From NCBI GenBank assembly GCA_002724505.1, contig PBOV01000083.1, forward strand, positions 19,151 through 24,199: a DNA stretch of 5,049 bases, in the 5' to 3' direction. Source of the stretch: Rhodospirillaceae bacterium. Lineage in GTDB: Bacteria; Pseudomonadota; Alphaproteobacteria; MPNO01; UBA2964. Below the pieces are notes generated by a model. The model did no database searches. It was not told the DNA's origin and saw only the letters and a list, made by a program, of their open reading frames with translations. The stretch's first letter is position 1; every line of letters starts with the position of its first letter. Below, piece after piece: positions 1 to 5,049 of this stretch. Position numbers and translations under genes: made by a program.

Positions 1-387
1 TTCGAGCGTCACCCCAATCTTAAAGTTCTATTTTCAGAATGCCGTATTGGCTGGGTCCCGTTTGCGATAGAGTGGTGTGATCGGCAAGTTGAAGAGCGGG
101 CGCCTGATCCATCGGCGCCCCTGTCGATGCTTCCGAGTGAATACGCTAAACGTAATTGTGGTTTCACCTTTGAAGAAGATTATGTTGGCACTGAGATGAT
201 GAAATTAGACTGGTGTAATCTTGGCGAGGTTGCGATCTGGGGGTCGGATTATCCGCACCCGCAAGGGACGTGGCCGGATGTGTCCATTCCTATCGACAAA
301 ATGTTTGAGGGGGTAGATCCTGCAATCAAGCAGCGCGTGCTATGGGATCACGCCGCAGAGATGTTCAACATTCAGGGGCCTAAATAA
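1..387 (+). CDS. Amidohydrolase family 2 metal-dependent hydrolase, C-terminal part (5' end outside window)
   Basis: The frame is open from base 1 to the TAA at 385-387 and gives 128 residues, so the gene begins before the window; the ATG at 127 is internal. The fragment resembles the C-terminal third of the Amidohydro_2 (ACMSD/decarboxylase-like) TIM-barrel family. It has 'HPNLKVLFSECRIGWVPF' near residues 4-21, then 'WGSDYPHPQGTWP' at 80-92, whose Asp83 matches the conserved metal-ligand Asp of the family, and a closing helix ending 'WDHAAEMFNI' at 115-124, where family members usually carry an 'NAA..(Y/F)' segment. Members hydrolyse or decarboxylate small carboxylated substrates in the cytoplasm using a divalent metal; the substrate cannot be told from this piece. 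The next gene starts at the base after its stop codon, so the two are almost certainly co-transcribed. Family call is confident; specific function unknown. Confidence 0.88.
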   Translation, partial: FERHPNLKVLFSECRIGWVPFAIEWCDRQVEERAPDPSAPLSMLPSEYAKRNCGFTFEEDYVGTEMMKLDWCNLGEVAIWGSDYPHPQGTWPDVSIPIDKMFEGVDPAIKQRVLWDHAAEMFNIQGPK

Positions 388-819
388 ATGGCAACAGGAA
401 AGTTACGGCATCTTGCAATTTCGGTACCAGATCCAGAAAAGGCTTCTGAATTTTATATGTCAGTCTTTGGCATGGAGAAGGTTACCTCGGTTAAGGCTCC
501 GATGGCTGACGGCGTTTATTTGACGGACGGTACAATCAATCTTGCCCTGCTTCGTTATAAGGACGACCGTCCGATGGGGGAAGGGAAAACCAAGGATTGG
601 TTTGGTGTGCATCATTTTGGTTTCTGGGTCGATGACGTTGAGCAGAGCGTTCAGGCAATTAAGGAAAATGGCGGTGACTGGTTTATGGGGGAGATGGAAG
701 GGGATAATGTATTTTATGAAATGAAATATACCGACCCCAACGGTACAATTTTTGACATTACCCATAATGGTTGGGGCGGAGCCCTAAAGGATGGACCCCC
801 GCCCGCAGAGGAAAGCTAA
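388..819 (+). CDS. VOC family protein (glyoxalase / bleomycin resistance / extradiol dioxygenase fold)
   Basis: This 143-residue protein is one VOC module pair of usual length. The first beta-alpha-beta unit begins 'LRHLAISVPDPEKASEFYMSVFG' (residues 6-28), with His8 at the usual first metal-ligand position. The second begins 'VHHFGFWVDDVEQSVQAI' (74-91), with His75/His76 at the third-ligand position, and ends 'DPNGTIFDITHNGW' (116-129). Asp123 sits where many members have a metal-binding Glu, so metal binding is plausible but not assured. The last 15 or so residues are a Gly/Pro/acidic tail. The ATG at 388 directly follows the upstream TAA, and AGGGG at 374-378 lies 9 bases before it, which supports this start and translational coupling. 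VOC proteins include isomerases, epimerases, lyases, dioxygenases and drug-binding proteins; the actual substrate is unknown. The amidohydrolase neighbour suggests joint action on a small organic compound (inference). Confidence 0.88.
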   Translation: MATGKLRHLAISVPDPEKASEFYMSVFGMEKVTSVKAPMADGVYLTDGTINLALLRYKDDRPMGEGKTKDWFGVHHFGFWVDDVEQSVQAIKENGGDWFMGEMEGDNVFYEMKYTDPNGTIFDITHNGWGGALKDGPPPAEES

Positions 820-822
820 CCC

Positions 823-1704
823 CTACTCTTCCTCGACGTCATTCTGGCGGCAGCATGCTATTAAAGTATTTTCTAACAAACAGGCGATAGTCATGGGCCC
901 GACGCCGCCGGGGACCGGAGTGATCGCCCCCGCGACCTTAATCGCCTCATCAAAATGAATATCGCCGACTAGTCGAGTTTTGCCCTTTTCATCGGTTATC
1001 CGATTAATTCCTACATCGATAATCGTAGCGCCCGGTTTTATCCAGTTTCCCCTGATCATGCGTGGTCGTCCGACAGCAGCAATTATTATATCAGCCTTGC
1101 GACACACGTCTGGTAAATTTTGGGTTTGCGAATGGGCAATCGTAACGGTGCAGTTGGCTGCCAATAGTAACTGTGCAATTGGCTTGCCGACGATATTGGA
1201 TCGCCCAACGACCACCGCGTTCATGCCGGTTAAATCGCCTAAAGTATCTTCAAGTAGTAACATGCAACCGCGGGGTGTGCAGGGAATTAACCCCTCTTCT
1301 CCGCTTGATAACGCACCGACATTCAGGTGGTTAAATCCGTCGACATCTTTGGTCACATCAATCGCCTCAATTACGTTCTTGGCGATGATGTGATCAGGCA
1401 AGGGCAATTGCACGAGAATGCCGTTTACCGCCGGCTCAGCGTTAAACTCCATTATTGTGGCCAATAGTTCAGACTCTGAAATATTGGCTGGGAGGCGCCG
1501 ACCCACAGAGGACATGCCTGCTTCAACGCACTGAATTTCTTTATTGCGAACATAGATTTGACTAGCAGGGTCTTCGCCAACTAGTACCGCAGCTAGCCCG
1601 GGGACGAGTCCGTCTGTTGCCTTGAGATCAGCAGTACGGCGTTTAATTTTTTCGCGTAATTTTTCAGCAAATGTCTTGCCGTCAATTAAACGTGCGTCCG
1701 TCAT
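823..1704 (-). CDS. folD: Bifunctional methylenetetrahydrofolate dehydrogenase (NADP+) / methenyltetrahydrofolate cyclohydrolase FolD
   Basis: FolD interconverts 5,10-methylene-THF, 5,10-methenyl-THF and 10-formyl-THF in the cytoplasm, supplying one-carbon units for purines and formyl-Met-tRNA. The 293-residue protein has normal family length and every signature: 'YVRNK' (51-55) with catalytic Lys55, 'GILVQLPLP' (95-103) with Gln99, 'DVDGFN' (120-125) with Asp122, 'PCTPRG' (141-146), the NADP-binding 'GRSNIVGKP' (167-175), and '[10 protein letters not shown]' (263-272). It appears intact. The start at 1704 is supported by an AGGA at 1711-1714 (read on the minus strand), 6 bases upstream. It lies 28 bp downstream of yggT on the same strand, so the two probably share a transcript. 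Its stop codon is separated by only 3 bp from the stop of the convergent VOC gene. Confidence 0.97.
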   Translation of the reverse strand: MTDARLIDGKTFAEKLREKIKRRTADLKATDGLVPGLAAVLVGEDPASQIYVRNKEIQCVEAGMSSVGRRLPANISESELLATIMEFNAEPAVNGILVQLPLPDHIIAKNVIEAIDVTKDVDGFNHLNVGALSSGEEGLIPCTPRGCMLLLEDTLGDLTGMNAVVVGRSNIVGKPIAQLLLAANCTVTIAHSQTQNLPDVCRKADIIIAAVGRPRMIRGNWIKPGATIIDVGINRITDEKGKTRLVGDIHFDEAIKVAGAITPVPGGVGPMTIACLLENTLIACCRQNDVEEE

Positions 1705-1732
1705 TTTGAATCCTAGAACTTTGGTTGTTAGG

Positions 1733-2035
1733 TTAGCCAGTTAACAAAGCGCGATGAAGGTTACCAAGCACCATTTGGAGGAAGATTAGACCAAGAATTA
1801 ACACAATTGGCGAAATATCGACGCTACCAAAATTAGGGATAACCCGTCGGATTGGTCGGAGAGCAGGTTCAGTAATTCGGTAAATAAAATCAATTACCAT
1901 ATAAACGAACTGGTTGGTCGTATTGATGATATTAAAGGCGACGAGCCAACTCATTATTGCCCCAATAATGATTATCCAAATGTAAAGATCAACAGCAATG
2001 ATCGCGACGCGAATTAGAGGGTCGATAATGATCAT
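1733..2035 (-). CDS. YggT family integral membrane protein
   Basis: A 100-residue inner-membrane protein with two hydrophobic stretches, about residues 7-34 and 74-93, joined by the basic loop '[15 protein letters not shown]' (53-67). This 'EP.L.PIRR..P' loop followed by 'D.SPIV' (73-78) is the recognisable YggT pattern. The length fits a one-unit YggT protein; E. coli-type proteins carry two such units. Members are linked with cell envelope or division-site functions, but the biochemical role is not established. The start is supported by GGAG at 2046-2049 (minus strand), 10 bases upstream. It is the first gene of a leftward unit with folD, behind a candidate promoter at 2098-2126. In many alphaproteobacteria a small DUF167 gene sits between yggT and folD (recalled, not checked); here only 28 bp separate them. 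Confidence 0.9.
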   Translation of the reverse strand: MIIIDPLIRVAIIAVDLYIWIIIIGAIMSWLVAFNIINTTNQFVYMVIDFIYRITEPALRPIRRVIPNFGSVDISPIVLILGLIFLQMVLGNLHRALLTG

Positions 2036-2097
2036 AGTCTTAGGTCTCCGCCAGACGATTTGAGAATAGGTAGACTGGGGCTACCCTGATTTTCCAG

Positions 2098-2126
2098 ATC
2101 CTAACGATCCAAATGAATCAGTTCAA
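2098..2126 (-). promoter_or_regulatory. Candidate sigma70-type promoter for yggT-folD
   Basis: On the minus strand a TTGAAC box (2121-2126) and a TAGGAT box (2098-2103) are separated by exactly 17 bp, each matching the -35 or -10 consensus at 4 of 6 positions. Transcription would begin near 2091 and give a leader of about 55 nt before yggT. A 6-bp inverted repeat, CCAAAT at 2109-2114 and ATTTGG at 2128-2133, brackets the -35 box and might be an operator, though it could be chance. Inferred from sequence only. Confidence 0.42.
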
Positions 2127-2168
2127 GATTTGGCTAGTATCCGATTCTTAATGCGCGAGCTGATTTTC

Positions 2169-2197
2169 TTGACATTGAAAGTATCAAAAAGCACATT
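2169..2197 (+). promoter_or_regulatory. Candidate promoter of the tRNA-Ala gene
   Basis: A perfect -35 box TTGACA lies at 2169-2174. Seventeen bp later is CACATT (2192-2197), a weak -10 match of 3 of 6 positions. Initiation would fall around 2203-2205, leaving a short leader of about 8 nt before the mature tRNA 5' end, a typical layout for tRNA genes. The -35 is convincing; the exact -10 is not. Confidence 0.5.
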
Positions 2198-2211
2198 CCA
2201 GGCGTTCTGGT

Positions 2212-2287
2212 GGGGGTATAGCTCAGTTGGGAGAGCGTCTGGTTCGCAATCAGAAGGTCAGCGGTTCGATTCCGCTTACCTCCACCA
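2212..2287 (+). tRNA. tRNA-Ala (anticodon CGC)
   Basis: The 76-nt sequence folds as a complete cloverleaf. The acceptor stem pairs GGGGGTA (2212-2218) with TACCTCC (2277-2283), the D arm is GCTC/GAGC, and the anticodon stem is TCTGG/TCAGA around the loop TTCGCAA (2243-2249). The variable region is AGGTC, and the T arm is AGCGG/CCGCT around TTCGATT. ACCA follows at 2284-2287, so CCA is encoded. The anticodon CGC at 2245-2247 reads GCG alanine codons. The acceptor stem contains a G3:U70 wobble, the classic identity element for alanyl-tRNA synthetase, which independently confirms the amino acid. Pairing is perfect apart from this wobble and a G-U closing the anticodon stem. I see no convincing rho-independent terminator after it; only T-rich sequence follows. 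Confidence 0.97.
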
Positions 2288-2458
2288 TTCTTCTATTTTG
2301 TTTGAATTTACTTTCCTAATTCTATGTTTTTGGTCAGAATTTTAATATGAGAAACCTGCCCCCTACCCGTAGCCTAAACTCAGAACTTTTTCATGCAAAC
2401 GCGGTTATAGATCGGAACGCCGAAAAAATTTGTTTTTGTATTCTAAAAATGTGCGTTT
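2288..2458. other. AT-rich intergenic spacer between tRNA-Ala and the GT41 gene
   Basis: This 171-bp spacer has no believable coding frame. It holds a 6-bp inverted repeat, AATTCT (2319-2324) and AGAATT (2337-2342), with a 12-nt loop and a weak TTAATAT tail. That could be a poor tRNA terminator but is too AT-rich to be convincing. Isolated -10-like hexamers (TAATAT 2343-2348, TATTCT 2439-2444) lack a matching -35 at proper spacing. No copy of the tRNA 3' end was seen here. Confidence 0.6.
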
Positions 2459-4681
2459 ATGAAGCATAAGAAACCCACAAGATTTACATCAAAACAAACT
2501 AAAATGATTAAAGGTGCAGTGGCATTGCATCAATCAGGCCAGTTGGATTTGGCAGAGATCCAATACAAAAAGTTACTTAAACGCCTACCCAGAAATACAT
2601 TCATAATGAATAACTTAGGAACTTTAGCACTCCAGCAGGGAAACTTGGAAGATGCAGTTAAGATCATTGGGACAGCACTACAATTTAATCCAAATCAACC
2701 CGATGCCCTTAATAATCTATCTTTTGCACTCTGGCGCCTTATGCGCTTGGATGAGGCATTGACGAGTTGCGATAAAGCAATATTTCTAAAACCCGATTAT
2801 TCCGAGGCTTATTCAAATCGGGGCAATATTCTTCGAGATCTTAAGCGTTTGGATGAGGCTTTAGGCAGCTATGAGAAGGCAATATCTCTAAAACCTGATG
2901 ACGAGGAGGCCCACTATAACCGAGGCAATGTCCTTCAAGACCTAAAAAGACTGGATGAGGCGTTGGGTAGTTATGAGAAGGCAATTTCCCTAAAACCCAA
3001 TTTCGTGGAGGCGTACCTCAATCAAGGGAGCGCACTCAGAGAGTTAAAACGTTTGAATGAGGCGTTGGTGTGTTTTGATAAGGTAATATCTCTAAAACCA
3101 AACTTCGGAGAGGCTCACTCCAACCGTGGTGGTGTGCTGAAAGACCTGAATCGCCTGAATGAGGCGTTGACGAGTAGCGAAAAAGCAATTTCTCTAAAAC
3201 CAAACTTTGGCGAAGCTCATTATAATCGTGGTGTTGCCCTTAAGGATCTCAAAAGACTGGATGAAGCACTAATAAGTTATAACCGTGCCATAACCCTAAA
3301 GTCGGATATAGACTTTATGTTTGGCGAATTTTTGAATATGAAAATGCGACTTTGTATATGGGATAATTTTCAGGAATGCCTCAACGAATTAATAGATAAA
3401 ATCAACAATGAAGAAAAAGTTTCTCGTCCTTTCCCTATTCTCGCATTAATTGACGACCCTCTAATTCAAAGAAATACCTCGGAGATTTATGTTCGAAAAA
3501 AATTTCCCCTGAGTGGTGCTTTGCCGGAATTGTCCAAATATCAAGAGCATGAAAAAATTCGGGTAGGGTATTTTTCTCCTGACTTTAGAAATCACGCAGT
3601 CTCATATCTAATTGCAGAGCTTTTCGAAATACACGATAGAAATAAATTTGAAATATATGCTTTTTCGTTTGGTTCAAACACAAAAGATGAAATGAATATC
3701 AGAATTAAAAAAGGAGTTGATCATTTCTATGATGTGTGTGCGATGTCAGATAAAGATGTGGCATTACTCTCTAGATCTGTTGAGATTGATATTGCTGTAG
3801 ATTTGGGAGGCTTCACCCAAAATTCCAGAACAGGAATATTTTCAGCAGGCGCCGCACCCATACAGGTAAACTACCTGGGGTATCCAGGCACAATGGCGGC
3901 GGAATATATGGATTATATAATTGCCGATCGTACATTAATTCCAGAACATTCTCAGAAATACTACTCAGAGAAAATTGTCTACCTACCCAACAGTTATCAA
4001 GTCAATGTATCCGAAGTTAAAAATTTTGAGGGGTCTCTGGGACGATATGACGTTGGGTTGCCTGATAGGGGTTTTGTTTTCTCATGTTTTAATAGTCACT
4101 ATAAGATTACGCCAAACACATTTTCCAGCTGGATGAAAATACTTGAAGCGGTTGAAGGCAGTGTCCTTTGGTTGCTTGAAAGCACTAGCAGTGCTGTTAA
4201 AAATTTAAAAAAAGAAGCAAGAAAATTAGGCATTAATGAAGATAGATTGATCTTTGCTGAATCTGTTCCCAATGCAGAGCATTTAAACAGAATCCGATTA
4301 GCAGATCTTTTCTTGGATACACTGCCTTATAACGCCCACACCACGACCAGTGACGCCCTTAGAATGGGGTTGCCGGTAATTACTCGTATCGGGAACTCTT
4401 TTACCAGTAGAGTTGCAGCAAGTTTGCTAAATGCCGTTAATTTGCCTGAGTTGATTACGACGAGCCAGGAACAATACGAATCCCTTGCAATTCAACTGGC
4501 ATTGCATCCGGAAAAATTGAAGAGCATCAGGGACAAACTAATTAATAATTTATCCACTGCACCGTTATATGACACCCCTTTATACGCACGAAATCTAGAG
4601 TCTGCATATTTGGCAATGTATGACAGATATCAGCGTGGACTAGATTTAGATCATATTTTTGTTGAAAACGTTAAATTATAA
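2459..4681 (+). CDS. TPR-repeat O-GlcNAc transferase-like protein (SPINDLY/GT41 family glycosyltransferase)
   Basis: The 740-residue protein has about eight tetratricopeptide repeats (roughly 15-285), a linker, then a GT41 catalytic domain (about 365-725). GT41 members transfer a sugar from a nucleotide-sugar donor, UDP-GlcNAc in OGT and GDP-fucose in plant SPINDLY, to Ser/Thr of proteins, with the TPR superhelix guiding substrates. Visible family motifs are 'IRVGYFSPDFRNH' (367-379), whose His379 matches human OGT His498; 'APIQVNYLGYPGTMAAEYMDYIIAD' (starting 466); 'FNSHYKITP' (544-552), whose Lys549 corresponds to the donor-contacting Lys842; 'LDTLPYNAHTTTSDAL' (619-634); and 'SRVAASLL' (650-657). 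The 'DLGGFT' at 448-453 differs from the more usual GYT or GHT. No signal peptide or membrane segment is seen, so it should be cytoplasmic. ATG 2459 is the first in-frame start after a TAA at 2444-2446 and lacks a Shine-Dalgarno; the next ATG (2504) would only trim the disordered N-terminus. Donor and targets are unknown. Parts are much more AT-rich than neighbouring genes. Confidence 0.9.
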   Translation: MKHKKPTRFTSKQTKMIKGAVALHQSGQLDLAEIQYKKLLKRLPRNTFIMNNLGTLALQQGNLEDAVKIIGTALQFNPNQPDALNNLSFALWRLMRLDEALTSCDKAIFLKPDYSEAYSNRGNILRDLKRLDEALGSYEKAISLKPDDEEAHYNRGNVLQDLKRLDEALGSYEKAISLKPNFVEAYLNQGSALRELKRLNEALVCFDKVISLKPNFGEAHSNRGGVLKDLNRLNEALTSSEKAISLKPNFGEAHYNRGVALKDLKRLDEALISYNRAITLKSDIDFMFGEFLNMKMRLCIWDNFQECLNELIDKINNEEKVSRPFPILALIDDPLIQRNTSEIYVRKKFPLSGALPELSKYQEHEKIRVGYFSPDFRNHAVSYLIAELFEIHDRNKFEIYAFSFGSNTKDEMNIRIKKGVDHFYDVCAMSDKDVALLSRSVEIDIAVDLGGFTQNSRTGIFSAGAAPIQVNYLGYPGTMAAEYMDYIIADRTLIPEHSQKYYSEKIVYLPNSYQVNVSEVKNFEGSLGRYDVGLPDRGFVFSCFNSHYKITPNTFSSWMKILEAVEGSVLWLLESTSSAVKNLKKEARKLGINEDRLIFAESVPNAEHLNRIRLADLFLDTLPYNAHTTTSDALRMGLPVITRIGNSFTSRVAASLLNAVNLPELITTSQEQYESLAIQLALHPEKLKSIRDKLINNLSTAPLYDTPLYARNLESAYLAMYDRYQRGLDLDHIFVENVKL
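2804..3313 (+). repeat. Five tandem 102-bp units encoding 34-residue TPR motifs
   Basis: Units begin at 2804, 2906, 3008, 3110 and 3212, each starting with a Glu-Ala pair and ending around 'ISLKP' plus three residues (protein residues 116-285). A more diverged unit precedes at 2702-2803. The pattern per unit is 'EA(Y/H).N(R/Q)G..L.(D/E)L.RL(D/N)EAL', a canonical TPR with the conserved small and aromatic positions. The repeat is in-frame and coding, not a satellite or CRISPR. DNA-level similarity is highest near 'aaggcaat..c.ctaaaacc', repeated at 102-bp intervals. Confidence 0.93.
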
Positions 4682-4777
4682 AAAATAAACTCTAAAAATG
4701 AATCAATGCTAGAGCTATCGATTATAAACAGGTTAAAATTTATACTGTAAACAACCAGTAGACGGATAAAGAGCGGC
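4682..4777. other. Intergenic spacer between the GT41 gene and the AMDase-like gene
   Basis: A 96-bp AT-rich gap. AATC at 4702-4705 and GATT at 4721-4724 bound an imperfect hairpin. It has no T-run on its plus-strand 3' side, so it is not a good terminator for the GT41 gene. On the minus strand it would be followed by CATTTTT, but no minus-strand gene enters it. No small gene recognised. Confidence 0.5.
4718..4746 (+). promoter_or_regulatory. Weak candidate promoter for the AMDase-like gene
   Basis: TATACT at 4741-4746 matches the -10 consensus at 5 of 6 positions. With a 17-bp spacer, TCGATT at 4718-4723 matches the -35 at 3 of 6. It lies about 30 bp upstream of the start codon. AT-rich sequence makes chance matches likely, so this is tentative. 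Confidence 0.25.
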
Positions 4778-5049
4778 ATGACCCTGCAATATGCATCAAA
4801 GGGTTTGATCGGGGTTTTTACGCCACAGGCGAATACTACGGTAGAGCCAGAAATGCAGATTCTACTGCCAAAGGGCATTACCCCCATTACCGCCCGCCTC
4901 ACCAGTCCAAAAAGTACGATAGAAGATCGGCTCATTGATTATTACGACACACTGGAGGGGGCACTGCCTCAGTTTGCAAACGCGCCGATTAATACTGTGG
5001 CGATCGGTTGCACTGGGGCTTCGTATCTTGTGGGACGGGATCGAGAGGC
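4778..5049 (+). CDS. AMDase / maleate isomerase / Asp-Glu racemase superfamily protein, N-terminal part (3' end outside window)
   Basis: ATG 4778 opens a frame that runs off the window end after 90 codons. The start 'GLIGVFTPQANTTVEPEM' (9-26) matches the 'G...P..NTT.EPEM' opening of the maleate cis-trans isomerase / arylmalonate decarboxylase group (AMDase, COG3473-like). Arg40 and a short helical stretch follow, then 'TVAIGCTGASYLVG' (73-86). Cys78 in the GCTG motif sits where cofactor-independent racemases and maleate isomerases have their first catalytic cysteine. Such enzymes are cytoplasmic and use one or two cysteines for racemisation, isomerisation or decarboxylation of small carboxylic acids. 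A GGATAAAGAG stretch (4764-4773) just upstream is a modest ribosome-binding region. Composition returns to about 50% GC, unlike the preceding GT41 gene. The second cysteine and substrate determinants are outside the window, so function stays open. Confidence 0.8.
   Translation, partial: MTLQYASKGLIGVFTPQANTTVEPEMQILLPKGITPITARLTSPKSTIEDRLIDYYDTLEGALPQFANAPINTVAIGCTGASYLVGRDRE

Noticed and set aside
542..724. 60-residue plus-strand open frame in another phase
   Set aside because: Inside the VOC coding region; a shadow frame.
460..765. 101-residue minus-strand open frame
   Set aside because: Antisense to the well-supported VOC gene and without recognisable features.
980..1393. 137-residue plus-strand open frame
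   Set aside because: Lies wholly antisense within folD, which has full family motifs; no ribosome site or family resemblance.
2319..2342. AATTCT/AGAATT hairpin as tRNA terminator
   Set aside because: Six weak A/T-rich pairs with a 12-nt loop and no proper T-run; too unstable to call a terminator.
2130..2345. 71-residue plus-strand open frame over the tRNA region
   Set aside because: It reads through the tRNA-Ala gene; the 'SSVGRASGSQSEGQRFDSA' stretch is the usual artefact of translating a tRNA.
2702..3313. CRISPR-like periodic repeat
   Set aside because: The 102-bp periodicity is in frame and encodes 34-residue TPR motifs; there is no conserved repeat with unique spacers.
2260..4777. Attachment-site duplication of the tRNA 3' end marking an island
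   Set aside because: I looked by eye for another copy of the T arm and acceptor 3' sequence downstream and found none within the window.
4651..4935. 94-residue minus-strand open frame
   Set aside because: Overlaps the end of the GT41 gene and the start of the AMDase-like gene antisense; the AMDase-like frame has clear family motifs.

Overview
The window looks like chromosome of a Gram-negative proteobacterium with moderate GC content. An alphaproteobacterium, perhaps marine, is my best guess. It rests on the yggT-folD pairing, the tRNA with an encoded CCA end, and the mix of amidohydrolase, VOC and AMDase/maleate-isomerase-like genes. No taxonomic marker is present, so this is inference.

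Left part (1-819, + strand): the C-terminal end of an amidohydrolase-2 family metal hydrolase is followed with no gap by a VOC (glyoxalase/dioxygenase fold) protein, forming a small catabolic-type operon cut by the window edge. Centre-left (823-2126, - strand): a housekeeping unit of yggT and folD, transcribed leftward from a plausible sigma70-like promoter at 2098-2126. It converges on the VOC gene with 3 bp between stop codons. Centre (2169-2287, + strand): a complete tRNA-Ala with anticodon CGC, carrying the G3:U70 alanine identity pair, behind a perfect TTGACA -35 box. Right (2459-4681, + strand): a large AT-rich gene for a TPR-repeat O-GlcNAc-transferase-like (SPINDLY/GT41) glycosyltransferase. 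Right edge (4778-5049, + strand): the start of an AMDase / maleate isomerase / Asp-Glu racemase superfamily enzyme.

Functionally, the yggT-folD unit serves envelope biology and one-carbon metabolism. The edge genes are small-molecule enzymes of unknown substrate. The GT41 protein is probably an intracellular protein glycosyltransferase with no evident partner here. Its base composition differs sharply from both neighbours and it lies just downstream of a tRNA gene, so it is the most likely accessory or acquired element in the window. I saw no CRISPR array, insertion sequence, integrase or clear attachment-site duplication, and nothing that amounts to a demonstrably new system.
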